Origin: a virus | DNA: 37,871 nt | Virus record (IMG/VR): IMGVR_UViG_3300005290_000010 | Location: 1 to 37,871 of that record | Reading direction: 5' to 3' (one strand) | Part shown: positions 6,821-14,418 of the stretch, in pieces | Numbering within the stretch: position 1 is the stretch's first letter | Layout: each line of letters starts with the position of its first letter | The notes under the pieces: model-generated | The model's input: only the letters and a program-made list of their open reading frames with translations | Told to the model about the DNA's origin: nothing | Databases searched by the model: none | Made by a program: the position numbers and the translations under genes

Positions 6821-7618
6821 ATGCCATCAGCGGCGGACCATAAATCCTCAACCTTCGTCAAAATGCTCTACATTGGCGACTCGGGGACCGGCAAAACTAC
6901 CAGCCTTGCTTCCCTTGTAGAGGCCGGTTATTACCTGCGCGTCCTCGATTTCGACAACCTTCTCGATCCCCTGATCCAGATGGTCCGGCGCTCGAGCCCT
7001 GCGTGGCTCGACACCATCCAATACATGACCTTCAGGGATAAGTTCCGCACCACTCCCAACGGCCCGATCATCGACGGAGTGCCCACAGCATACATCGGCT
7101 CGATGAAGGCGATAGATTTGTGGGAGGATGGCTCCATCCCATCACATTGGGGCGCGAAGCACATCCTGGTGATCGACTCACTCACCACGATGGCCCGCTC
7201 CGCTTATTGGTGGGCTAAGGGACTGATGGGAGCGGCTACGTTCGCGGAGGGCGTGCCGATCCGGGGTGTCCGCCCCGAGCAGTTCTACCACACCGCACAA
7301 CAAGCCCTGATGAATACCGTCGCCTACGTCACCGCTGAGTCATTCGAGGCCAACGTGATAGTGATCGCTCACGTTAAGTACATGGAGCGGGACGGCCAGA
7401 CCAAGGGGTTTCCGGTAGCAGTCGGCAACGCCATCTCTCCGGAGATACCCAGCTACTTCCCCTCCGTCGCCCTCGCCACCAAGAGCGGGACACGGCGGTT
7501 GATCCGCACCCGCTCGACCTCGATGATCGACCTCAAAAACCCCCGGTCATTCGACATGGCAGATGAGTTCGATATGGAAGATGGCCTCGCCAAGTTCTTC
7601 AAAGCGGCGCTCTCCTGA
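6821..7618 (+). CDS. Sak4-like RecA-fold ATPase (single-strand annealing/recombination)
   Basis: A 265-residue P-loop ATPase with Walker A GDSGTGKTT (19-27) and Walker B HILVIDS (D119), followed by NVIVIAHV, typical of the AAA_24/Sak4 group of phage recombinases. These bind ssDNA and promote annealing, usually with a partner SSB-like protein. Here a candidate partner follows at 7877. The start ATG lies behind AATAGG in a 45-base gap after the nuclease gene. The DNA-repair role is from family knowledge; no catalytic residue is obviously missing. Confidence 0.8.
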   Translation: MPSAADHKSSTFVKMLYIGDSGTGKTTSLASLVEAGYYLRVLDFDNLLDPLIQMVRRSSPAWLDTIQYMTFRDKFRTTPNGPIIDGVPTAYIGSMKAIDLWEDGSIPSHWGAKHILVIDSLTTMARSAYWWAKGLMGAATFAEGVPIRGVRPEQFYHTAQQALMNTVAYVTAESFEANVIVIAHVKYMERDGQTKGFPVAVGNAISPEIPSYFPSVALATKSGTRRLIRTRSTSMIDLKNPRSFDMADEFDMEDGLAKFFKAALS

Positions 7619-7779
7619 TGTACGCTGTGCGGTACGAAGAGGGCCGCGTCAGGGTATTCCACGACTACATTGCCGCCGTCAGGTTCTTCTCGGCGCAGCC
7701 CCGCTCCTACTTCCAAATTCAGCTGTGGATACTACGTACGGGGGGTTGGGGAAGCCTCGCTTGCATTCCAGCATTGTAG
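7618..7779 (+). CDS. Unknown 53-residue protein
   Basis: Starts in a TGATG overlap with the Sak4-like gene and runs 53 codons to a TAG. It is aromatic-rich (YIAAVRFFSAQPRSYFQIQ) with a mildly hydrophobic centre, but too polar for a clear membrane span. No homologue comes to mind. The tight coupling is the main evidence that it is a gene. Confidence 0.45.
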   Translation: MYAVRYEEGRVRVFHDYIAAVRFFSAQPRSYFQIQLWILRTGGWGSLACIPAL

Positions 7780-7815
7780 ATGAAAGGAGAATGTACAGCC
7801 TACACCAAAAACTGC

Positions 7816-7844
7816 TTGCAAAATCACCGAAATTAGTGTATGAT
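7816..7844 (+). promoter_or_regulatory. Sigma70-type promoter (P3)
   Basis: TTGCAA (7816-7821) and TATGAT (7839-7844), 17 bases apart, lie in the 97-base gap before the gene at 7877. Transcription would start near 7851. The gene then has AGGGAAAG as ribosome-binding site. Confidence 0.65.
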
Positions 7845-7876
7845 ACCAGTCCTCACACAGGGAAAGAACACAAACC

Positions 7877-8341
7877 ATGCCAAACCTACACGAAATGATC
7901 GAACAGGAAGCTAAAACGAACCTCGAAGACATCAAGGAAGTGCCGCCGATCCCGGTCGGCTCCTACCTGGCCCAGATCGTAGGGAACTACGAGAACGTCA
8001 CTTCCACTCGTAAGCAGACGGCAGGCATCCAATTCACGGTGCGGCTGATCTCCGCGATGGAGGACGTAGATCGTGGCGCTCTCACCGAATACCTCGATGC
8101 GAGCAACCAGACCCTCCACGATGTGACTATCCGCCACACCATCTGGGAGTCGCCCTACGCGATGTCAACGCTCAAGACATTCCTCCTTAACACGTTGGGG
8201 CTCTCCGGGCCACTTAAGGAGTCGCTCTCTCGGGTGCCGGGACAACAGTTGATCGCCTCGATCACGCACCGCCCGATGCAATCCGATGACGGGACGATGC
8301 GCCTGATGGCACAGATCGGATCAACCGCTCGCGCCACCTAA
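7877..8341 (+). CDS. Putative ssDNA-binding protein (DUF669-like)
   Basis: A 154-residue protein with a short acidic helix, then PVGSYLAQIVGNYENVTST, which resembles the opening strand of DUF669-type phage proteins that accompany Sak4 or ERF recombinases and bind ssDNA. The rest alternates beta strands with a conserved-looking WESPYAMSTLKTFLLNTLG helix. It has its own promoter, as expected for a protein needed in stoichiometric amounts. The assignment rests on context and general pattern; no acidic SSB-type tail is present. Confidence 0.5.
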   Translation: MPNLHEMIEQEAKTNLEDIKEVPPIPVGSYLAQIVGNYENVTSTRKQTAGIQFTVRLISAMEDVDRGALTEYLDASNQTLHDVTIRHTIWESPYAMSTLKTFLLNTLGLSGPLKESLSRVPGQQLIASITHRPMQSDDGTMRLMAQIGSTARAT

Positions 8342-8349
8342 AGGGAGGG

Positions 8350-8367
8350 GGAGGGCGAAAGCCCTCC
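8350..8367 (+). terminator. GNRA-capped hairpin after the putative ssDNA-binding gene
   Basis: GGAGGGC pairs with GCCCTCC around a GAAA tetraloop, an especially stable RNA fold. It stands nine bases after the stop of the preceding gene and just before an AT-rich island. No T-tract follows, so it may protect the mRNA 3' end or terminate only partly. Confidence 0.5.
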
Positions 8368-8377
8368 TACCGTCGCA

Positions 8378-8887
8378 ATGAAAGGATCTATTCTTTATGT
8401 TATGTCCCGACACTGGAATGGTTATGTTCAGTGTCGAATAGGTGAAACTAATAATCTTGCGAGGCGTGCCATAACGGAAAATGCCGATAGTGCCTGGGAA
8501 CTTATGCGCGGCGGTAAGGTGGAGATAAGAATACTTGAAAGTATTTTGTCGGCTAGGTTTGGACTCCCACAAGAGGTTTGGACAGGACCAACTGAGTTTA
8601 CTCAACTCGTACTTGATGCTATATGGGGTCAGATAGAAGATAATTGGAGTAATGGTAGAGAAGCTATAATGCGTATAGGTAGTGATCCTCTACATAAACC
8701 TTCTTGGGAAAACAACTGGAGAGGAAACACACTCGATAGGTTAGCAACAAACAACGCATTGAGATGGATAAAGCATTGTGATGATAACAGTTGTAAACAA
8801 CGAAAGAGATGCAAGCTGTGGAATGATGGCACCTTAGAAGGGTGCAAGGTTCCACGCGATCTGGTTGCTACAGGAATGTTCTCATGA
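8378..8887 (+). CDS. GIY-YIG-like nuclease with Cys-rich tail (putative)
   Basis: The first 35 residues (ILYVM, then RIGETNNLARR) match the GIY...YIG plus N-x-x-R spacing of the GIY-YIG nuclease fold, and a Glu in ILESIL could be the metal-binding acid. The C-terminal part has four cysteines (HCDDNSCKQRKRC and a later C), suggesting a zinc-binding DNA-contact module. Total 169 residues. The gene is AT-rich compared with the phage (8641-8700 has 22 G/C of 60) and coupled by ATGA to a methyltransferase. A homing endonuclease or a restriction-type partner of that methyltransferase are both possible. Confidence 0.4.
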   Translation: MKGSILYVMSRHWNGYVQCRIGETNNLARRAITENADSAWELMRGGKVEIRILESILSARFGLPQEVWTGPTEFTQLVLDAIWGQIEDNWSNGREAIMRIGSDPLHKPSWENNWRGNTLDRLATNNALRWIKHCDDNSCKQRKRCKLWNDGTLEGCKVPRDLVATGMFS

Positions 8888-10119
8888 CATCAGGCATCTT
8901 CCACTCCGTAGCTATAGACAGTATAACTGTCATTGAAGAGCTTAGGCAGCGCAAGAAGAAATCTCCCGATCATATACCAAACCTTGCTCAGTCCATCCAG
9001 ACACATGGACTCATTCATCCAATAGTTATAACTCGTGACCATATTTTGGTAGCAGGTGAGTCTCGTTTAACAGCAGTAAGAGACCATCTCGGTTGGACTA
9101 ACATTCCAGTACAATATCAAGATGAAGTTGAGGAGTGGGTACTATGTGGAATAGAGCTTGAAGAAAATATAGGCCGGGTAGATCTGGATTGGAAAGATAA
9201 AACTAGAGCCATAGCTAGGTATCATGCACTGAGGAAGGCTGCTGATCCTACCTGGAACCAAACCAAGACAGCCGCAGCCATAACTCTATCTAAAGCGACT
9301 GTTACGGAGCATCTTCAGGTAGCAGCTAACTTGAGTAACCCGACGATAGCAAGTGCTACTACCTTTGATACTGCACGCAACACAGCAAAGAGGATAGAAG
9401 AGCTTGCATTCCAAGACACTATGCACACAATTCGCGACGCGAACTATGCGCATCAGTCACCCATCCAAATAGCCGATTTCCATGATTGGGCACCAGTATA
9501 CAACGGTCCTAAGTTTACCATTATACACTGTGACTTTCCTTATGGCATCAATGCAGACGATCATCAAGGCCAAAATTCTCAGCTTCATGCGGAGTACGAC
9601 GACGATCCAGACATTTATTGGGAACTCCTTGGCACTTTGACGCTTTACCTAGACCGCTTTTGTGCAGACCATGCCCATCTATTCTTCTGGTTCTCCCCGA
9701 AATACCATCACCAAACATGGGAAGCTCTTCAACAATTGGAGGGCTTCAAGTTCGACCCTTATCCGCTGGTCTGGTTAAGAGGTGAGAATAGTGGAATCGC
9801 TCCAGACACTGCGCGCCGCCCACGAAGAATTTATGAAACAGCGTTCTTTGGATGGCGAGGGGACCGAAAGATTATCCATACTAAAGCAAACGCATTCACA
9901 GCCCCACCAGACAGAACGCGACACCCCCACGAGAAGTCCGTCGTTGCCCTCCAACACTTCTTTGAGATGTGTGTAGATGGAAACACCCGCCTCTTCGACC
10001 CTACCTGTGGAAGCGGCTCCGCCCTCCGAGCTGCCCGTGCCCTCGGAGCCCGCGACGTCCTCGGCCTCGAGTCCAACCCCGAATACGCAGACGCTGCACG
10101 ACGCGCCCTTGACTCCTGA
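8884..10119 (+). CDS. ParB-domain / DNA methyltransferase fusion
   Basis: Predicted DNA-modifying enzyme of 411 residues. Residues 8-95 are a ParB/Srx-like nuclease-fold domain (GLIHPIVI, AGESRLTAV at 57-65), followed by a KorB-like helix-turn-helix region (124-150). From about 205 a SAM-dependent methyltransferase shows catalytic DFPYG (217-221, variant of DPPY) and then HPHEKSVVAL and SAM-binding FDPTCGSGS (371-379). This order is beta-class, so adenine-N6 or cytosine-N4. It may protect phage DNA from restriction. The first two thirds are AT-rich and the last part GC-rich, suggesting a recombinant origin. The ATG at 8884 forms an ATGA overlap. Confidence 0.85.
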   Translation: MTSGIFHSVAIDSITVIEELRQRKKKSPDHIPNLAQSIQTHGLIHPIVITRDHILVAGESRLTAVRDHLGWTNIPVQYQDEVEEWVLCGIELEENIGRVDLDWKDKTRAIARYHALRKAADPTWNQTKTAAAITLSKATVTEHLQVAANLSNPTIASATTFDTARNTAKRIEELAFQDTMHTIRDANYAHQSPIQIADFHDWAPVYNGPKFTIIHCDFPYGINADDHQGQNSQLHAEYDDDPDIYWELLGTLTLYLDRFCADHAHLFFWFSPKYHHQTWEALQQLEGFKFDPYPLVWLRGENSGIAPDTARRPRRIYETAFFGWRGDRKIIHTKANAFTAPPDRTRHPHEKSVVALQHFFEMCVDGNTRLFDPTCGSGSALRAARALGARDVLGLESNPEYADAARRALDS

Positions 10120-10264
10120 TCGCGTCGTCGTCCGGTGTGGCGAACAAATAGAGGTCATCACCTACACGCAAGAGGGCTTCAGTATGGTAGCCGTCGAGCC
10201 GCGCCGCGCCATCCAGCTTGCCAACGCCCTCATCCGTTACGCTCTTGAGAAGACCGAGCCGTGA
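10109..10264 (+). CDS. Unknown 51-residue protein between methyltransferase and polymerase genes
   Basis: The frame is open further upstream to an ATG at 9977, but that part lies wholly over the methyltransferase and reads as Pro/Ser-rich shadow sequence. The only plausible closer start is TTG 10109, without a clear ribosome-binding site. The product alternates strands (DRVVVRCGEQIEVITYT) and ends with a helix (RRAIQLANALIRYALEK). Its stop overlaps the next start as GTGA. Function unknown. Confidence 0.45.
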   Translation: MTPDRVVVRCGEQIEVITYTQEGFSMVAVEPRRAIQLANALIRYALEKTEP

Positions 10265-11322
10265 CCGTACGCATGGTCCTCTTGGGCGAGGCATGGGGGG
10301 CTAACGAGGCCGAGGCCCGCGCCCCTTTTGTCGGGGCCAGCGGTGCCCAACTAATCAAACTTCTGGCGGAAGCGGGCATCGTACCCAACGGGCGTGACCT
10401 CTCTGCCGCTCTTTGGACCCGCAACTACCGCCGCCGCGACGCCCTCCTTGCCGAACAGGGCATTCGCCTCACCAACGTCTTCAACTTCCAGCCCCCAGCT
10501 AACCGCATCGACGCGCTCTGCGGCCCTCGACATGACGGGCTTCCGCCCATTCGAGCGGGCAAGTACCTTCGAGCCGAGTTCTACCCGGAGCTCGATCGGC
10601 TTCGCGCCGAGCTGGCTGAGTGGCAGCCGAACATCCTGGTCGGCCTTGGAGCCACCGCTCTGTGGTTCGCTACCGGCGCAGGCCAGATCACGCGCAAGCG
10701 TGGCACCATCAGTGACACACCATACGGCAAATTCCTCGCCACATTTCATCCGGCCTACCTGCTGCGCGGCGCAGCGAACATGCGCCCCATCGTCGTTGCT
10801 GACCTAACGAAAGCTCAGCGTGCATCCGCAACACCGGAAGTGTCTCGACCGGAGCGCACGATCTACATCCCTGAGAACCTCGACGACCTCGCCGATGCCT
10901 TCCGACAGATCGAACGGTCACGGCTCTTGGCCGTGGACATCGAGACGGCTAAGGGACAGATCACCTGCATCGGTTTCGCATGGGAGCCAGGACAAGCCCT
11001 CGTCATACCGGTTTGGGACAACACTCAGCCCAACAATTCCTATTGGAGTGAAGTGGATGAGCCTCTCGTGTGGGAATGGGTTCGACGAATTTGTGGACTG
11101 CCAGTGCCTAAAGTCTTTCAAAACGGACTTTATGACCTCCACTATATCTGGCGAGGATACGGTATTACAGTCGCGAATTGCCTTCATGATACAATGCTAC
11201 TCCATCACGCCCTCCAACCTGAAGTGCAGAAGAGCCTTGGATTTCTTGGCTCGCTTTACAGCGACGAACCAGCATGGAAACAGATGCGACACCGTACCAC
11301 CCTGAAGAGGGAAGATGTATGA
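10261..11322 (+). CDS. Uracil-DNA glycosylase-like domain fused to a partial 3'-5' exonuclease domain
   Basis: Residues 5-190 resemble family 4-type UDG: motif GEAWGANEAEARAPFVG (catalytic-position E16), TNVFNFQPPANR, and ATFHPAYLLR (H163). The cysteines that hold the 4Fe-4S cluster in family 4 are absent. Residues 220-353 are the start of a family A polymerase proofreading domain, with Exo I DIE (D226, E228) and Exo II NGLYD (N288, D292). The protein stops after SDEPAWKQ..., before Exo III, which is encoded in the gene at 11644. It likely acts in replication, pairing uracil recognition with proofreading; that is inference. GTG start in a GTGA overlap; ATG 10273 is an alternative. Confidence 0.8.
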   Translation: MTVRMVLLGEAWGANEAEARAPFVGASGAQLIKLLAEAGIVPNGRDLSAALWTRNYRRRDALLAEQGIRLTNVFNFQPPANRIDALCGPRHDGLPPIRAGKYLRAEFYPELDRLRAELAEWQPNILVGLGATALWFATGAGQITRKRGTISDTPYGKFLATFHPAYLLRGAANMRPIVVADLTKAQRASATPEVSRPERTIYIPENLDDLADAFRQIERSRLLAVDIETAKGQITCIGFAWEPGQALVIPVWDNTQPNNSYWSEVDEPLVWEWVRRICGLPVPKVFQNGLYDLHYIWRGYGITVANCLHDTMLLHHALQPEVQKSLGFLGSLYSDEPAWKQMRHRTTLKREDV

Positions 11323-11672
11323 CCGACTTCCGCCGCGTAATCATCGAGTCTCCTTTCCGCGCTCCCTCCCGTCGCTTAGCCCGGCAGAACATCAGTTATT
11401 CCCTCGCATCCATGCGGGACTCGATAAATCGCGGCGAAGCCCCCTTCCTATCGCACCGTCTGTATCCCGGTGCTCTCGACGACAACATCCTCATCGAGCG
11501 GCTCCTTGGCATCGACCTGGGTTATGCATGGTGGCCAGCTGCCGAGGCCATCTGTTTCTATTGCGACCTTGGCTGGTCATCGGGAATGCTCGACGCCAAA
11601 ATGCGTGCCAAAACACAGGGCAAGAAAATAGAGGAGCGTTACCTTGCGAAAGATCGCCACCAGGACCATTGA
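11319..11672 (+). CDS. DUF7768-like protein inserted between polymerase parts
   Basis: A 117-residue protein starting at ATGA with the preceding gene and AGAGGGAAG upstream. The pattern RVIIESPF...NISYSLASMRDS...GEAPFLSHRLYPG...LGIDLGYAWWPAA...YCDLGWSSGM matches the phage and bacterial family I know as DUF7768, which has a nucleoside 2-deoxyribosyltransferase-like look. Enzymatic activity is not established. It sits exactly between the two halves of the exonuclease-polymerase, overlapping the second half by 29 bases. It may process nucleotides or have arrived as the element that split the polymerase. Confidence 0.65.
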   Translation: MTDFRRVIIESPFRAPSRRLARQNISYSLASMRDSINRGEAPFLSHRLYPGALDDNILIERLLGIDLGYAWWPAAEAICFYCDLGWSSGMLDAKMRAKTQGKKIEERYLAKDRHQDH

Positions 11673-13140
11673 TCCAGAGCGGTTATCACACAACGACGCC
11701 CTCTGGGTCTATAACGGGCTCGATTGCTGCATAACGCACGAGGTTCTGGGCGCCCTTTTGCCCCAAGTAACCTCGGTTACGGGGGCAACCTACCGTTTCA
11801 GCCGCGACCTGCAAGGCCCGATCCTCGAGATGAATACCCGCGGCCTCCGTGTCGATCTGTGGCGGCGCGACGAGGTACTAGCTGACTATCGTACCAAGAT
11901 GGTGTTGCTGGAGCAACAACTAGACGGCATCGTGCGCGACGGGATAGGCTTCGCAGAGTGGCGTGCCACTTCATCGTGGCGGTCCAACAAGGATATGTGC
12001 TCCCTCCTATACGATAAGCTGGGGCTTCCGATACAGTGGAAGCGGGGCGGCACCGGCGAGCGCTCTCGCACCGCGGACCGCGACGCCCTCGAGGCCCTCG
12101 AATGCTACATGCTGGCCGAGCCAATCATCCGACATGTCTTCGCCCTGCGGGACTTGGGGAAGAAGGTATCCTTTCTTCAGACAGCGGTCGATCCCGATGG
12201 TCGTCTTCGTACCTCCTTCAACATCGCCGGCACCACAACAGGCCGCCTTGCATCGTCCTATTCGGATTTCGGCACCGGAACCAACCTTCAGAACGTTGAG
12301 AACCTCCTTCGCTCCGTCTTCGTGGCCGATCCCGGTATGAAATTCTGTAACATCGACCTAGAGCAGGGGGACTCCCGTGGTGTCGGCGCGATCCATTGGC
12401 AGCTCTTCCGTGACAGCCGCTACCTCGATGCTTGTGAAAGCGGCGATTTGCATACTCATGTGGCGCGGGGAGCCTTCCGTCACCTCCCTTGGAGTGGTGA
12501 TGCTGCCGCCGACCGTGCATTGGCAGGTGGTAATTTCTACCGTTCCTTCTCGTACCGTGATGCGGCGAAGCGTTTGGGACATGGCACCAATTACCAGGGA
12601 CAAGCCGATAAGATGTCTCGAGCCACCCACATCCCGCTGACCCACATCAAGACCTTCCAGACTAATTACCTCGAACAGTTTCCCGCCTTTCCACTGTGGT
12701 GGCGATGGGTCCAAGAGGCCCTGCGCGATACCCGCCAGATCACCACGCTCTTGGGTCGGCAACGCCACTTCCTCGGTGACTGGCGCGACGCTGAAACGAT
12801 CCGCCAGGCTGTCGCTTACGAACCCCAATCAATCACAGCGGACACAATCGACCGCGGCCTGCTTGCGCTTTGGCGGGCCAACCGCGTCCAACTCCTGCTT
12901 CAGGTCCACGATTCGGTGCTCTTCCAATTTCCCGAGCGAGACGAGGCCGAAGTGGTGCCATGGGCTATCGCCCAGATCGAACAAACCATCCCGCTCCGCG
13001 GGAACCGCGCCTTCGTGATTCCCGGAGACGCGAAGGTAGGATGGAATTGGTCTGACTCTTCATCGGACCAAGATGCGCTCCACAAGTGGAGCGACCAGAC
13101 GCGCCCGCAGCGACGCACACGCAATCCCTCTTTTCCCTGA
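11644..13140 (+). CDS. Family A DNA polymerase, C-terminal part with Exo III motif
   Basis: Phage replicative DNA polymerase lacking the N-terminal exonuclease half. It starts at TTG 11644, seven bases after GAGGAG (11631-11636); no earlier ATG exists. YNGLD (Y23, D27) is the YxxxD Exo III motif. The polymerase domain shows motif A NIDLEQGDSRG (D238), motif B R305-x3-K309 leading to NYQG (Y317) and motif C QVHDS (D423). All catalytic carboxylates are present, so it should be active. The missing Exo I and II motifs are in the gene at 10261, so proofreading would need the two proteins to associate. Confidence 0.9.
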   Translation: MRKIATRTIDPERLSHNDALWVYNGLDCCITHEVLGALLPQVTSVTGATYRFSRDLQGPILEMNTRGLRVDLWRRDEVLADYRTKMVLLEQQLDGIVRDGIGFAEWRATSSWRSNKDMCSLLYDKLGLPIQWKRGGTGERSRTADRDALEALECYMLAEPIIRHVFALRDLGKKVSFLQTAVDPDGRLRTSFNIAGTTTGRLASSYSDFGTGTNLQNVENLLRSVFVADPGMKFCNIDLEQGDSRGVGAIHWQLFRDSRYLDACESGDLHTHVARGAFRHLPWSGDAAADRALAGGNFYRSFSYRDAAKRLGHGTNYQGQADKMSRATHIPLTHIKTFQTNYLEQFPAFPLWWRWVQEALRDTRQITTLLGRQRHFLGDWRDAETIRQAVAYEPQSITADTIDRGLLALWRANRVQLLLQVHDSVLFQFPERDEAEVVPWAIAQIEQTIPLRGNRAFVIPGDAKVGWNWSDSSSDQDALHKWSDQTRPQRRTRNPSFP

Positions 13141-13152
13141 TGGAGCCGCGCC

Positions 13153-14418
13153 GTGGCTGCTGCAACCAATATAGCTCCCTTCTTAATGCCAGATCGCCAA
13201 CTCGCATCGTGGATGGCAGGGTTCCTTGAGTACACGGAGGGCATCCAATCTCCCCTAATACACCGGCGGTGGTCAGCTATCGCTACGGTGGCCGGGGCTA
13301 TGGAGCGCAAGGTGTGGTTGCGGTCCCAGGGCGAGAACATCTACCCAAACGTCTACGTCTTCCTCGTCGGCCCGCCAGGCACCGGGAAGACCCGCGCCCT
13401 CATGGCTTGCTGGCGTCTCTGGAACACTCTTGAGGGCTACCATGTCGCCGAGATCTCCCTTACCAAAGCCGCACTGATCGACCGCCTCGCCGAGGCCAAG
13501 CGCCAAATCTATACGGGCGGCATCGAGGACTATAACAGCCTTCTGATCGCCGCGCCCGAGCTTGGAGCCCTCTTGCCGAGCTACGACAGCGACTTCATGA
13601 ACACCTTAACACACCTCTACGACGGCCACCTTTACACCGAGCGCCGCCGCTCCTCCAGACAGGACTTCCAACCCATCCTCAACCCCAACGTCAACCTCGT
13701 AGCGTGTACCACGCCCGGCTTCCTGACCTCTGCAATGCCCGCGTCCGCGTGGAATGAGGGCTTCCTATCCCGCGTGTGCATTGCCTACTCCGGCGAAGTC
13801 GAGATCAAGGAGTTTGATCTTGCCGAGTCCAACCCTCGCCACGGCAACGCCCGCCTCCGCGACGCCCTGATCCATGACCTGCGCAAGATCAGCGAACGTT
13901 CTGGTAAGATCGGGTGGACTGAGCGTGCCATCGCTACCGCGGAGGATTACAACCGTCGCGAGTTCGACATCGTAACCGACCAGGGCATAGCCCTGTTGCC
14001 GAAGCCCACCCACCCCCGCCTTATGCACTACAACACCCGGCGTCCTGTTCACTTCCTCAAACTTTGCATGATCTGTGCTATCGACCGGGGCACAGAGCAC
14101 ATTGACCTGCCCGACGTTCTATCAGCAATCGACTTAATGATAGAGGTAGAAAAGGCCATGCCAGACGTATTCACCGCTATGTCATCCGGCGGCGATGCCC
14201 AGGTAATCACCGATTGTATCTATTGGGTAATGACTGAGAACATCCGGGCCAAGGATGAGGGGGTGCCAATGCACCTTGTTCACGAGTGGCTGTCGAGCCG
14301 CGCCCCCGCCACCCACGTTCAGCGCATCTTCGAGCTGATGGTTAAGGCCAAGATGATCCGGGTACTGGAGATCCCTGGCGGGTACGTTGTCAAGACAAAG
14401 CCTCAGGCGATTGCGTAG
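13153..14418 (+). CDS. DUF3987-type replicative helicase/ATPase
   Basis: A 421-residue P-loop protein with Walker A GPPGTGKT (73-80, K79) and a following acidic motif region (LLIAAPELGALL), in the arrangement of DUF3987 proteins often found beside phage polymerases. After a winged-helix-like C-terminal section (VPMHLVHEWLSSRAP) it ends in a tail-to-tail overlap of 29 bases with the minus-strand arm. Start GTG 13153 has GGAG seven bases upstream. It probably acts as the fork helicase or helicase loader; no primase zinc finger or TOPRIM motif is visible. Confidence 0.7.
   Translation: MAAATNIAPFLMPDRQLASWMAGFLEYTEGIQSPLIHRRWSAIATVAGAMERKVWLRSQGENIYPNVYVFLVGPPGTGKTRALMACWRLWNTLEGYHVAEISLTKAALIDRLAEAKRQIYTGGIEDYNSLLIAAPELGALLPSYDSDFMNTLTHLYDGHLYTERRRSSRQDFQPILNPNVNLVACTTPGFLTSAMPASAWNEGFLSRVCIAYSGEVEIKEFDLAESNPRHGNARLRDALIHDLRKISERSGKIGWTERAIATAEDYNRREFDIVTDQGIALLPKPTHPRLMHYNTRRPVHFLKLCMICAIDRGTEHIDLPDVLSAIDLMIEVEKAMPDVFTAMSSGGDAQVITDCIYWVMTENIRAKDEGVPMHLVHEWLSSRAPATHVQRIFELMVKAKMIRVLEIPGGYVVKTKPQAIA

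Noticed and set aside
8640-8720. TATAAT-like hexamers inside the GIY-YIG-like gene
   Set aside because: The region is AT-rich, no matching -35 element at proper spacing was found, and the site lies within a coding sequence.
9977-10108. Upstream extension of the small gene at 10109 to ATG 9977
   Set aside because: This part lies entirely over the conserved SAM-binding end of the methyltransferase and reads as a Pro/Ser-rich shadow.
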